The notes beneath the pieces were generated by a model. It did no database searches. It was not told the DNA's origin and saw only the letters and a program-made list of their open reading frames with translations. Below, in pieces: positions 9,751 through 21,325 of a stretch of DNA of 64,000 bases (positions are counted from its first letter, which is position 1; each line of letters starts with the position of its first letter). The DNA lies in NCBI GenBank assembly GCA_963854835.1, contig OY978527.1, positions 25,542,057 to 25,606,056 on the forward strand. Reading direction: 5' to 3'. Made by a program: the position numbers and the translations under genes. The DNA is from Megamerina dolium (Eukaryota; Arthropoda; Insecta; Diptera; Megamerinidae).

Positions 9751-11306
9751 ATGAGTGTTCAGCGCTCTCCTCCCCGGCAACGGCAATCGCCTGTTAATGT
9801 GTGTGTAAACAATAATTTGCAATCACCCGCGCAAACCCCCCCGATAAGTGCATTATCAAAAAAAACAGTTGACACACACTGCACAAGTGAAAGTAACAGT
9901 GTTAATCTTTTGCCTGTACATATTCCTCACTCTAACACTACATCAAAATTTGCAACAACAATAAATACAGACAACACAAATAGTTTGTTCTCTCGTGATA
10001 TACTATCTCCCTCTATACCGTGGAGTGTAAAATGCGCTTCTCCTGCTGTAACACCAACAGCTACAACATCAAAGCAAACAAATAACGGCCTTTCTACTGA
10101 AGTGCATGACCCAGTAGTTAAAGCAACTAGTGCGATGACTAATAAAGAACCAGTTGCTGTTCAAACTGGAATTGATCGCTACATTACTGTAGTAAAGCGA
10201 AAAAGAAGTCCACAAAATTCAAAACAAATGAATTGAACAAAAATTCAAAAGCAGAACACTGCCCCTATTAGTTCGGAAAATAGATACGCTCTGCTTTCAG
10301 GTGATGAAAGTGACGAAAATATTATCTCCAAGAAAAATTTCAAACCCCCACCCATTTTCTTGAGAGAACGCAACTCAGATAAGTTGATTTCTAGAATTAC
10401 AAGTCTTATAGGACCAAAGAATTTCCACGTTGTTCCTATTCGCAAAGGCCAAATTGAGGAAACGAAAATGCAAATCTACAGCGAAACTCATTATCGCAAA
10501 GTAATTGCGGAATTTGATGCTGTAAAAAAGAATTACTACACATATCAGCTAAAAAGTAGAAAGGGCTTAATCGTTGTACTCAAAGTCGTCGAACCCAACG
10601 TTGACATTAACGAAATCAAACTTGCCTTCAGGAAGAAGGGTTTCAAGCCAAAACAGTATTCAACATTCTCAACAAGAGCAATATACCTCAACCGTTATAT
10701 CGTATTGAGCTTCAGCCTGAAACAAAACCCCTAAAAAAAGGTGAAGTACACCCCATATATAAAATTCGATATTTATTGCATCGCAAAATCACAATCGAAG
10801 AACCCCATAAGAGAACTGGACTTCCTCAGTGCAGTAACTGCCAAGAATATGGACATACTAAGACATATTGTACCCTGCCAGCTGTTTGTGTGATTTGTGG
10901 AGATCTCCATAAATCAAACATATGCCCAAAATCTAAAGGCGATGCTAGCATGAAAAAATGCAGCAATTGTGGAGGTAATCACACCGCAAATTATAGAGGT
11001 TGCCCAGTATATACAACCCTAAAGCTAAATTTCTCCGATAGCAATCAACCTCTAAAACCAGTTGAGCAAACTCAAATAGCCAACTCAAGTAAGAGACAAA
11101 TAATTGATGCAACACAATTCTTCTCTGCAATCCCAAAAAAGAATCAAACCAATTCATACGCTAGCGTGTTAAAACAAAACCCACACCAACAAAGCATTGT
11201 AAATAATGAGCAGAAACACTCACTGCCCACCCAACAGCCAAGAACCCTTGAACATTTGCTTCAAACATTTATTCAGAATATGAACCAATTCATGAACTCA
11301 ATGTAA
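9751..11306 (+). pseudogene. Jockey family 1 ORF1 (gag-like), broken
   Basis: The nucleic-acid-binding ORF1 protein. It starts MSVQRSPPRQRQSP, with a Ser/Thr/Pro/Asn-rich N-terminal region. A conserved segment (ISRITSLIGPKNFHVVPIRKG, then a PRE_C2HC-like stretch near EPNVDINEIKLA) follows, and then three zinc knuckles: CSNCQEYGHTKTYC, CVICGDLHKSNIC and CSNCGGNHTANYRGC. Lesions: TGA at 10,234-10,236 where the 29-kb copy has TCA; a 1-bp loss near 10,628; and a stop at 11,304 before the last codons. In Jockey elements ORF1 binds the RNA and aids retrotransposition. Confidence 0.9.
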
Positions 11307-11359
11307 ACAATGATGCAAGAAATGATGAAAAATCAATCGATGACATTGCTGTCCAGACC

Positions 11360-14006
11360 ATGAGTTGTCTCAAGATATGCCACTGGAACGCCAACGGCTT
11401 AAGCCAGCACCGTTTGGAGCTAATTCAATTCCTTGAATCCAGCCAGATCGACATAATGATGATATATGAGGCCCATTTCACTGACAAAAATTGCTACCAA
11501 ATACCATATTACAAACTGTACACCACAAATCATCCGCATGGTAAGGCACGCGGAGGAACTGCCATATTGATAAAAAGCAGAATAAAACATCATGTTCTCG
11601 AAGATTTCAGTAGCGTCTACTTGCAAGCAACATCTATATGTCTGGAAGAATACATCTCTAAGCTAGTAATATCTGCGATATACTGTCCCCCAAGATACAG
11701 TATTACCGAACAGCAATATAAAGAATTTTTCTCAACTCTTGGTAGCAAATTCTTGGTTGCTGGCGATTTCAACGCCAAACACACTCACTGGGGCTCCCGC
11801 TTAATAACTCCAAAAGGCAGAAGACTATGTTCAATCATCACTAACCACGGCTACGATGTTATTTCAAATGGTCAACCGACATATTGGCCGACGGACAAGA
11901 GGAAAATACCCGGTCTTATAGACTTTGGAGTCGCAAAAGGTTTGCAGATGGAAAATATCTCCACAGAGTGTAATTATGATCTATCATCTGACCACTCATC
12001 CACGGTAATATCTATAAAATCACCAAGCCCACAAGGTAATTGCGTTAGAAAGAAAATAGACTGGTTAAAATTCAAGAAATATATAAATTCCCATCTTCCT
12101 CTGAGTACTGTATTAAGAAATGGACACGATGTAGACTCAGCACTCGAAAAATTCAACCAGCTGCTCTCATTAGCTCTCAGCTCAGCCACCTCCACAAAGG
12201 TATGCAAGCAATCAAACTATAGCCCATACACACCAGCCGATATTGAATTGCTAGTAAGACAGAAAAGAAGACTCCGAAGACAATGGCAAGAATTCAGATC
12301 ACCGAATCTGAAAACACAGCTACAGCACTGCACTCGAAAGTTAAAGCAAGCCTTGAAAAATAAAAACAACAAAGAGTTAGAAGAGCACATAGCGAAATTA
12401 ACACCTGGTGAAGCGTCAGACTACTCTTTGTGGAAATCAGCAAAAAACTCAAATCGGCCAATTCTCATTGATTCCCCCATCCGTTTGAGTGACGGTAATT
12501 GGGCTAGAAGCAACTGTGAGAAGGGTTTGGCTTTTGCAAACCACCTAAAAAGTGTGTTTACACCCAATCCACCCTCTTCACAGTCCTCATTACCAAAATT
12601 AACTTCTCAACCTTGCTCAATAACGCTCAAAATTAAAAAAAAGGACATATTCAAAGCAATTTATAAAGATTTAAACCCAAAAAAATCACCTGGTCCAGAT
12701 AAAATTACCGGTAAAATGATAAAAGAGCTACCTCCGGCTTCAGTAATTCATCTGATGCACATTTTCAATGCTATCCTTCGTATTAAACACTATCCCAAAT
12801 GCTGCAAAACTTCAAAAATTATTATGATAGCAAAACCAGGAAAAGACCCTACAAAAGTTGCATCGTACAGACCTATCAGCCTCCTGCCTCTACTTTCTAA
12901 AGTATTCGAAAAGCTACTTGTCATGAATATAACTCCATTTATTAATCTCAACCAACTGATTCCTCAACATCAGTTTGGATTTAGAAAACAGCACGGCACA
13001 ATAGAACAAGTCCACCGCATTGTAACTCTGATAAGGAACACTTTTGAAGAAAAAAAGTATTGCTCAGCTGTCTTTCTTGATATCACTCAAGCTTTCGATA
13101 AAGTATGGCACGATGGCCTTATTTACAAACTCAAACTATTACTGCCTGCAAATGTCTCCTCATTGCTTAGTAGCTACCTCACGAAAAGACAATTTCTCGT
13201 ACATCACAAGGATTACACAACAAATCCATTGGATATTCACGCTGGCGTTCCTCAAGGAAGCGTTTTGGGCCTCTTACTGTATCTCTTATACACTACAGAT
13301 ATGCCCAGCAATAACCATACATTTATATCGACCTTTGCAGATGATACGGCAATATTGTGCTCTAGCTCTAACCCCATAGAAGCTACTAAACTCCTGCAGA
13401 CTCATATCGATTCTCTCGAAATCTGGCTAGCAAAATGACGTATAAAAGTCAATGAATCAAAGTGCGTACATGTAACCTTCACGCTAAGGCCAGATACATG
13501 TCCCCCACTTAAAATTAATGGCCAATCAGTTCCACAATGTTCCTCAACAAAGTACTTGGGTATTCCTTTACAGAAGGCTGACCTGGAAAAATCACATAGA
13601 GGCAAAGAAAACTCAGATCAAGCTTAAAATGAATCAGTTATTCTGGCTGATACACAAAAGATCAAAGTTGAATCTCGAATACAAAGTGCTATTATATAAA
13701 GCAATCCTGAAGCCAATATGGACTTATGGTATTCAGTTTTGGGGCACCGCATCTCCCTCAAATATCGAAAAATTGCAGCGAATACAATCCAAGTGTCTGC
13801 GAATTATTGTAAACGCGCCTTGGTATATGAGGAACGTTAACATCCATCGAGATTTAAATGTACCCACAATTTCTGAGGAAGTTGCAATGTCTTGCAGAAT
13901 CTACATTCAAAAATTACACAGTCATCCGAATCCCCTTGCTAGGCAATTGTTGCTGAGCACGGGGCATCGTCGATTAAAAAGAAAAGACACACTGAATATG
14001 CTGTGA
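11360..14006 (+). pseudogene. Jockey family 1 ORF2 (endonuclease-RT), broken
   Basis: ORF2 codes for an apurinic-type endonuclease and reverse transcriptase. Endonuclease motifs: CHWNANGL (about residue 7), GDFNAKHTHW and LSSDHSS. RT motifs: YRPISLLPLLSKVFEKLL, FLDITQAFDKVWHDGL, AGVPQGSVLGLLLY and FADDTAILC. The frame is open for 692 codons to a TGA at 13,436-13,438, where the related copies read TGG (Trp). Near 13,560 a short indel shifts the frame, then the C-terminus continues to a stop at 14,006. An EAHF in place of SETHF near residue 38 changes the endonuclease Glu motif context. It is probably inactive. Confidence 0.9.
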
Positions 14007-14062
14007 AATTGCTATACCTCGTGACTCGACAAATTGTGATGGAACGTTGGGAATATCACATA

Positions 14063-16345
14063 ATTCTCCAAATATCTCCAAAAGGTAGACGTCTTTTCTC
14101 GACAATATCAAGCAACGGATATGATGCCATATCTACCGGCCAGCCTACTTACTGGCCTTCGGATCCTAGAAAAGTACCGGATCTTATTGACTTTGCAGTA
14201 ACTAAAAGTCTAAAAAGAACCCATTTAAAGGCATGGCCATCCTTTGAACTTTCATCTGATCATTCTCCATCGTTCATTTTACTAAATGTTTTAGTTAGTT
14301 TCAGGGAATCAAGACAGTATCTTACAAACAAATTCACTAATTGGCTAAATTATAAAAAATATATTAGTTCTCACATTGGCCTTAAAATACCTCTTAAGAC
14401 AGTAAAGCAAGTCGACAGTGAAGTTGAAAATTTCACCAAGTTGGCTCATTAAGCTGCTAAAATTGCAACACCTCAAAATAAATTCCAAGATTATAAAAAG
14501 CATACAAATGCCGATATTGAGGAATTAATTTAAATTAAAAGCAAAGCTAGGAGAAAATGGCAGCAGCATAGATCACCAAACCTAAAACAAAAATTGGCAG
14601 ACTGCACTAAAACACTTAAAAGAATCTTAAAAGAAGCCGAAGAGAGACGTTTAAATGTATATATTAGTAATCTTGCTGCAACAAAAGATACCGATTATTC
14701 TCTGTGGAAAGCAGTCAAAGGTGTAAAGTGTCCGATAATAAGAGAGGCTCCAATACGAATGCCAGATAAATCATGGGCAATAAGCGATCAAGACAAAGCG
14801 ATCAAAGACAAAGTATTTGCAAATCACTTAGAAGGCGTTTTCAAACCAAATGAATCTACAAGAGATGGAGTATTACCAATCGTGACCAATAACAGCTCTA
14901 CTACCTTAGTGAGATTTTCTTTAAAGGAACTTAACAAAATCATAAATGAACTAAATGTCAAAAAAGCTGCAGGGTATGATAAAATAAGTGCCAAAATAAT
15001 CGCCGAGCTACCTCAAATTGCAGTAAAACAGCTTTTACACATAATGAATGCAATACCACGCCTTTGTTATTTCCCCTCAGAATGGAAAATTTCCCAAATA
15101 ATTATGATTGCAAAACCTGGAAAAGATTCAACTAATGTATCGTCGTACAGGCTTATTAGCCTGCTGCCTATCTTATCCAAAGTGTTTGAAAAACTATTAA
15201 TGTTGAAGATACAGCCAATTGTTGAAGCAAATAACATTATACCGTTGCATCAATTTGGGTTCAGAGCAAAACATGGTACAGTAGAACAAGTTCATAGAAT
15301 AGTATCTAACATTACAAAAGCGTTCGAAGCAATGCAGTACTGCTCAGCAGTATTTCTGGACGTCGCACAAGCTTTTGATAAGGTTTGGCATGATGGCTTA
15401 CTTCACAAAATCGGTTGTCTCTTTCCTGATAACATTTGCAAAATAATAAAGAGCTATCTGTTGAATAGGAAATTTATGGTTAAACAAAGATCGTATCTAA
15501 CTCAAACACGTACGATAATCCGCAAGGAAGCGTCTTAGGTCCCTTTTTATATCTAATCTACACTTCAGATATACCAACAAATGGCAATCTTTTAAACTTT
15601 TGCAGACGATACAGCAATCTTGAGCGTCGATGATAATCCCAGTAAAGCGTCTGAAAAACTGCAAAGTCACTTAAAAACAGTACAACACTGGCTGGAGACA
15701 TGGCGTATTAGAATCAACGAATCAAAATGCGTCCATATGACTTTCACGTTGAATAGAAAAACATGCCCTCAACTACAAATTAATGGTCAAAAAATACCTC
15801 AAAAAAACGAAGTGACCTATTTAGGCTTTCATCTCGATAGAAAGCTAACCTGGAAGAAGCACATTGAAACAAATCAATCGCATGCTAAATTAAAAGCAGC
15901 CAAACTTCATTGGTTGATTGGAAACGCCTCGAAATTGTCACTTCATAATAAAATGCTTATATTCAAGTCCATATTCGAAATATACACAAGGACCTACAGA
16001 TTGACACTATTAAAATAGACATAGGGAAACATTGCCAACGTTACTCTGAACGACTAAGTAATCATCCTAATACTCCAGCGAGAGAGCTCCTTAAGCTTAA
16101 ATATATTAAAAGACTAAAAAGGAAAAATGTTTTAAATATATCTTTCACATAATCTCTCATTACTATTATATATGTCCTTCATGACATCGCATGTTATATT
16201 TATTTGCTTTAAGTTATTTGAATGATGTACACATTGGTGTAGAATCAACAAAATGTATTTTTTAGTATATAAGATTTGTATAATTATTGTTAGTTTCGTA
16301 AGAAAGATACAATAAATAGAAGAAAATGAAAAAAAAAAAAGAAAC
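14063..16345 (+). pseudogene. Jockey family 2 ORF2 remainder and 3' UTR
   Basis: This continues the element begun at 9,250. It resumes in the endonuclease at ISPKGRRLFSTISSNGYDA, with GQPTYWPSD and FELSSDHSPS, then the linker, then RT: FPSEWKISQIIMIAKPGKD, YRLISLLPILSKVFEKLL, HQFGFRAKHGTVEQVHRIV, FLDVAQAFDKVWHDGLL, an AGVPQGS region lost to a frameshift, and FADDTAIL near 15,599. Stops at 14,452 and 14,533 and frameshifts near 15,500-15,600 and 16,015 disable it. It ends in a 3' UTR and poly(A) at about 16,330-16,341. It is clearly diverged from family 1 but is of the same clade. Confidence 0.85.
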
Positions 16346-17659
16346 TTTCAGATAATCTCTTAATCGAGTAATTCCTCACATACCATTTGGCAATGGAACT
16401 CGGTGGTTTCTTTTTCCTTTTCATTTGCTTTCTTCTTCTTCTCTGCACTCTTCCTCTTCCCCTTTCCAACTTTCAACTACGGTCCGGTGGTCGGATGAGT
16501 ATTTACTTTATGTAAGAGTAAGAGTAGATAAATTGTTTCTTCAGTACTTTGCTAAGGTTCCTGCGAAAGACCAGCTTGATAGTAAATTATTGAGACATCA
16601 CTTTGAGAAACTTTAAACTGACCTCTAAATATTTATTCATAAAAGTAGGATTCTTGTGCTTCAGATCTTTGTGAAAGTAGATAAAGTATTATTTCAGTAC
16701 GAAAAGTTCGTTATAGTGAACTCTCAAAGAGATATCTCTTGCAATCTGTCTCCCAATCCTTATGGCGCAGCACCCGATCATTTTGAAAATGAATGATTGA
16801 TAATCTCTTTAAGATACTTCAAATGGACGTCTTAGGTCTAAATATTTAATAGCCATATTACTAATTTTTTATACAATCTGTCGTCAAAATTAACAGCCAG
16901 ATCAGTTCGATTGTAAATTATTGAGACATCTCTTTAAGAGACTTGTAGAGAGTTCTTCAGGCTTATATGTGGGCTCCTCTTGAGCTCAGAATAAGACACT
17001 TGTGTCTCAAATGTAAATCAACTGATCTTGTCTTTCATAAAATGTACCTTCAAAAATCATATAGACTTTAGGACCAATCTGATTGCGAGTAGTATTCAAA
17101 AGTGGCTCTAAGAAGATTACGAATTCATATTATATGTACATAATCGCAGATTCATATCTGTATGCAATTATAAAACTACACATATACCATTATGCTACAT
17201 ACATGTAACATAAAAATAGACTAAACAAATCATAAAATTTGTTTCTAAAATAATGAAGAGAACATGAACATGAAAAGGATGAAAAATGCGAAAAAAAAAC
17301 GCGGATGCGAGTGAGATGATATTTCAACGAATTTATTTTGGTGCATAATTCCGATATTATATTATATCTTTTATTTCTTGTTTTTATTATTGCATACGTT
17401 ACGGCGCATAAGCTTTGTTGTAATAATTTGTGCTGTTGCCATTGTCATTGCTATGTCGCTATTTTGCATTTAAATAGCGAGTTGGAGTACGATAAAGGGA
17501 ATAGGTGTACAAATACATACATATATAGTATATATGTATATTCCTGAAAGTGCGCCAAGAGTTGTCAAACCAATTAAACGCCCACACCACAGGAAGTATA
17601 GCATTAAGAAGAAAATAAACGTAGTGGCCGTAGAAGTGAATAAAGAACAAATTTTACGA
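16346..17659. other. AT-rich DNA with weak direct repeats, no gene
   Basis: No gene is recognised. A motif like GTAAATTATTGAGACATC followed by TCTTTGAGAAACTT occurs near 16,580, 16,790 and 16,910, so a weak repeat of unknown origin lies here. The small ORFs at 16,425 and 17,338 lack family features, and the overlapping ORFs near 17,459-17,691 contradict each other. Confidence 0.5.
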
Positions 17660-17663
17660 ATAT

Positions 17664-18127
17664 AGCACACTTTTTTATTCATTATATACATAGAGCTTAT
17701 TTTTGTGAACTTAACGAACCATAAAATTTTCGGCGGAAATGACTACAGAAGGCGTTCCTGAAGGTCAAAGTTCAAATTTCAAATCAACATTACTCAATAA
17801 CCTCGCAATTTTATTTTATTTTACAAAATTAATTTTCATTACAACCTTCTCTGGCAATTGGTAGTGTGCTGTTGCGTAATAGAAACGGTTTAAATATACT
17901 TACTGTATCTAATTCTATTTTCTATTTTTTTTTCTTCATAACTTTAAAAAAAATATATAATTTATAATAAATGTTATATATGATTAAAAAGATATTAAAA
18001 ATTTGACCTTCAGCCACACCTCTGTAGGCATTTCCGCCAAAAAAATTGTTGGTTCATTATGTTCACAAAAATTCGCTTCATACGAAGTATTATGTTATTT
18101 AATTTTTTTTCCCTAGAGTGTGCTATT
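17664..18127. mobile_element. MITE candidate with long imperfect inverted arms
   Basis: Two arms are inverted copies. The left, 17,692-17,772, has TTTTTGTGAAC, GGCGGAAATG and CTGAAGGTCAAA. The right, 18,003-18,079, is its reverse complement with scattered mismatches. Outside these, AGCACACT at 17,664-17,671 and AGTGTGCT at 18,118-18,125 also pair, which suggests true ends there. The roughly 230-bp centre is AT-rich and non-coding. The structure fits a non-autonomous DNA transposon or foldback element of about 460 bp. I found no partner transposase and no certain target duplication. Confidence 0.6.
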
Positions 18128-18654
18128 CTGCACTTTGCTTAATTTCCTGTTTAAATTCGCATCACACAGGGCATCTGTTTCAAAATACTTCTAATCAGCT
18201 ACCTAAGCCCTTTAGGCTTTGGGCTTTACACGCTTTGAGTATTACAATCAAAGTTCGAGTACATTCAATAATGGAGTATAGATATTAAGCATAGGCTTGT
18301 GTGGCCCACCTAATTATCTATTACTGTCCAGTATAAACAAGAGAGGTCCCAAGAAAAGTAGCCTAAATGAGTGTATGAATATCGATCGAAAAATACCATG
18401 TTGAACCAAACGCAAACCACGTAATCCAATAGAGGATCATATCGCTAACGTGAACAGAAAAGCCGCCAGTCTGCTAAACTGACGGAAGCTGTCGTTATTT
18501 AGGTGTCAGTCTCGATATGTGTTGGCCAAATATTGTTTTAAAAGAGAGTTTGATCCTAGAGTAGTAGTAATTAGTAGTAATTTCGCCGATCAATAATGTG
18601 AAAAAGCATAGTGTCCACAATATCTAAAATAACAAAAAGAGAAAACTAGTATAT
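18128..18654. other. Unassigned DNA
   Basis: About 530 bp of mixed-composition sequence, slightly less AT-rich than its surroundings. No ORF or repeat match is recognised. An old LINE fragment is possible but unsupported. Confidence 0.45.
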
Positions 18655-19335
18655 TAGAGTTTATGAACAGAAGAAAAAGAAAAAAAGAAAAAGAAAAAAT
18701 AAATGGAAGAATCAATAACAAAATCTGAAAAAGAAAGTGATGATTTTGTCTTAAATTTATCGGAAAGGGAAAACTATAAAAACCCAGTGAAAATAAAGAA
18801 ATGAAGAAGAATTAGTGAGAGAAGAAAAAAAACGAAATTAAAAATCGGCATGTGAAAAAGAAAAGTGGCGAATAGATATAAATATATATAAAAAGAAAAC
18901 TATAAAAACTCTACCATAGTGAAAAGAAAGAAATAAAGATGACTCAGTGAGAAAAGAAAGAGAATGAAATTAAAAACATTAAAGTGGAAAAGAATAGTGA
19001 CAATTATGTTTAAATTAACGATAAGAGAAACTATATGAAGTCATATTTACCTTGGAGAAAAGAAAATATAAAAGAAGATAAGGAGAAATAATAACAAAAA
19101 AATTAAATTAAAAACCCGAACTTTAAAAAGAATAGTGTCGATTAAGTATGTATATCTAAATTAATGAAAAGAAAAAAAAATAAAAACTCAGCGAAAAGAA
19201 AGAAATAGAGAAGAATCAGTGAGAAAAGAAAAAGTGAAAAGTAGAGAAGAGAAAAGCACGAAAAGAAGAAGAAGAACCAATAAGAAAGATGACGAAATTC
19301 AAAATCCAACGTGCGCGAAAGAATCAAGGCGAGTA
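18655..19335 (+). repeat. Degenerate purine-rich tandem repeat, period about 130 bp
   Basis: The plus strand is strongly A/G-biased. A unit containing AAACTATAAAAAC, then GTGAAAANAAAGAAATA, GAATCAGTGAGAAAAGAAA and AATAGTGNCGATTA recurs with starts near 18,769, 18,896, 19,027 and 19,160, with divergence and small indels. It is therefore a degraded minisatellite of four to five units, not random low complexity. It ends just before the P-like element's left target duplication. Minus-strand Phe/Leu-rich ORFs here are composition artefacts. Confidence 0.65.
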
Positions 19336-19669
19336 CATATGTATACAGTAAGATTACCATGATGGAATAATTAAAGGTGCTGTACGTAGTGACAGAAACA
19401 TTTTGACACTCCCCAAGCTCAATGTTGTATTTTGAAAGTACGGGAAAATAGCGAAATATATGGCCTTTTATGAAATCGTAGGAAAAACATACTTATTTTA
19501 CACTCAAATGAAATATGGATAACCTTGATTCTTAGTATTAAAGATAATTTATTTATTTAGAAAAAAGAACTTTATTTATATTTTTTAAATAATTTAGAAT
19601 CCCCTCTATATTACCATTAAAACTGATTCTAAAATCCGTTAAAAATGTTCTCACATTTGCTAAAATCCT

Positions 19670-19888
19670 TTACCCTTCACCGACTTGCAATTTCAATTTG
19701 GACAGTTCTTCCTCGAGCATTTGCACTCGGTGATCATGATCTGTATGTATCTGATGTGATGTATGATCTAAAGCAACAGTTGTATTAATAACACAATGAA
19801 ACAAATTTTGATAGTCAGAGTATGCTGGTTGGAAACGAAAATTCCTCTGGGTTAATGTATCGAAAATCGTTCCTGGTCTAAACGTCAA
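19670..19888 (-). pseudogene. P-like transposase, coiled-coil segment
   Basis: A 72-codon minus-strand frame downstream of the THAP segment ends RVQMLEEELSKLKLQVGEG, a leucine-heptad coiled coil. In P transposase a leucine-zipper-like dimerisation region follows the THAP domain, so position and character fit. It stops at 19,670, and the remaining 300 bp to the left TIR have no transposase homology. An intron may separate it from the THAP part (166 bp gap). Confidence 0.5.
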
Positions 19889-20053
19889 ATTTTTAACATT
19901 TGAGTTTGAAGCTAATGTGTGATGTAAGGGTTCGAAAAGTATGTTAATTTTTCTTTTTGAATAATTCTAAATATCACCACAATAGCAAAAAAGTAAAACG
20001 AATATTTCTCTAATTTGTCGTTTAGGTCAAAAACCGTTTTTGACACATGAAAT

Positions 20054-20371
20054 TTACTCATTTTGTGTTGAAGCTTCAATGAATTTGCAAGATGATTTTT
20101 CTGGTTCTTTCCGAGAATTGAGGTACTCAACTATCATGGGAGTAGCATCACTACATAATTTCACCTTTTTGCCATCTTGCCCTGAGATATAATAGTTGGA
20201 CGAAAACTGAAGGGAACATATTTTGGTTCCGTATCGTAAATTTACACCACATGACTTGATCCATAAATTTCTTTTTATTTCATCCTTTGGAATTTTAAAC
20301 AATTTGATACCTTCATGTATCCATGTCCTATGGGACAACTCACAACTTGCTTTCGGTATGTTCAATATCAC
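20054..20371 (-). pseudogene. P-like transposase N-terminus, THAP DNA-binding domain
   Basis: A 105-codon frame contains IKLFKIPKDEIKRNLWIKSCG, KICSLQFSSNYY and KVKLCSDATPMIVEYL. These are the middle and end of a THAP zinc finger: the basic helix with Trp, the C..F/H pair (CSLQF here, His replaced by Gln), and the Pro that ends the domain, as in Drosophila P transposase and THAP proteins. The first Cys pair expected upstream may lie in another frame near 20,440 (CNVCF). It would bind subterminal P sites. The GTPase and catalytic regions are missing, so at most it could act as a short DNA-binding repressor-like peptide. Confidence 0.75.
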
Positions 20372-20844
20372 TAAAATAAAATCCTATTACCAAAATTGTC
20401 CAGTGAATCATGAACATAACGAACACAAGAACACAAAACAAACATTACATTTTTTCTTAATGTATTTATTAAGGAGGGAGTAAGGGATAATTTGAAATAA
20501 AAAACACTTTTTCTCTGATTTTTTACGGAGATACAGTTTAAGCAAATTTATTCAAACTTCTTTTTAATTATAAAGCATCATCTAGAGAATATTAGTTAAA
20601 TTAAGTTAGTTAAATTTTCGTTTCGCATTTCCCAAAACGTCTTTTGAAAAATACGTTGTTCGGTGAACACGATAACTCGGCGTAGAATTATCTGAAATCA
20701 AAAATGTTGCTAAATTTACTTAAATTATGAGATAATTTTTAGGTGACAAACTACCTTAATATGAAAATAGAAAAATGTAAATAAAGGGAGGGGAAGGCAT
20801 TTTATACCAAGAATGTATGTTTCACTGTTGGTACTGTCTTCCGA

Positions 20845-20966
20845 CAGTAACAACTTGCCATGAAAAAGCGTCTAAAAGAACTCTGTGGCAAAGCTCAGAA
20901 AAAGTGATGTCACAAGGGTTCTGCCATTCGGAACCGGCTAAAATAAGTAGGTCCCTTCTAATACTA
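20845..20966 (+). repeat. SINE fragment inside the P-like element
   Basis: It matches the middle of the tRNA-derived SINE (CTTCCGACAGTAACAACTTG to GGTCCCTTCTAATACT), truncated at both ends. It sits between the THAP coding part and the right end of the P-like element. It either inserted there and decayed, or came in with filler DNA. Confidence 0.75.
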
Positions 20967-20974
20967 GTAAAATG

Positions 20975-21325
20975 CGAACCTAATTTGGATTAAATATGTT
21001 TAATCATTTATCTAATTTTTTCATACTTACATTGAGTTTTAAATTGTATAGTTTAAACTATGTAATTTTTAAATCAGTTCATCAATCTTTGTCTGAATAA
21101 TTTAATTTAATAATGGTTTAATGTTTTTAAACAGTTATTGAAATTGTTCATACTTACATTGTGAATGGTTTTAAAATAATATTTTCAGCAATGTATATAA
21201 CTTTTTATTTATATAACTTCTCATACCTTTGTAAAAGTAAAAATAAAAAATTAATTTGGATTAAATATACTTGTATTTAATCAATTACCTAATTTTTTCA
21301 TACTTACATTGAGTCTCAAATTGAA
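20975..21325. repeat. Direct repeats near the P-like right end
   Basis: A block with TAATTTGGATTAAATAT, then CTAATTTTTTCATACTTACA and TTGAGT occurs at about 20,978-21,045 and again at about 21,253-21,325. A shorter version (TTCATACTTACATTG) lies near 21,147-21,162. They are internal to the P-like element. Their role is unknown. Confidence 0.6.

Larger units (their letters stand above)
9547..14062 (+). mobile_element. Jockey family 1 LINE, nearly full length, 3' end lost
   Basis: It starts with GAAAGTCACCAATAAGA-like sequence that matches the 5' end of the copy at 29,419, and runs through a poly(A)/poly(T)-rich 5' UTR, ORF1 and ORF2. It ends abruptly at 14,062, about 80 bp before the poly(A) expected from the copy at 3,277-4,350, and is joined to family 2 sequence. 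No target duplication is visible. About 120 codons of the family 2 target are missing at the right junction. One deletion spanning that junction would explain both losses. Confidence 0.85.

Noticed and set aside
17338..17691. Small host ORFs
   Set aside because: Overlapping ORFs on opposite strands, no family motif, AT-rich composition identical to surroundings.
18655..19360. Phe/Leu-rich minus-strand ORF as a membrane protein
   Set aside because: It is the reverse translation of the purine-rich repeat; hydrophobicity is a composition effect.
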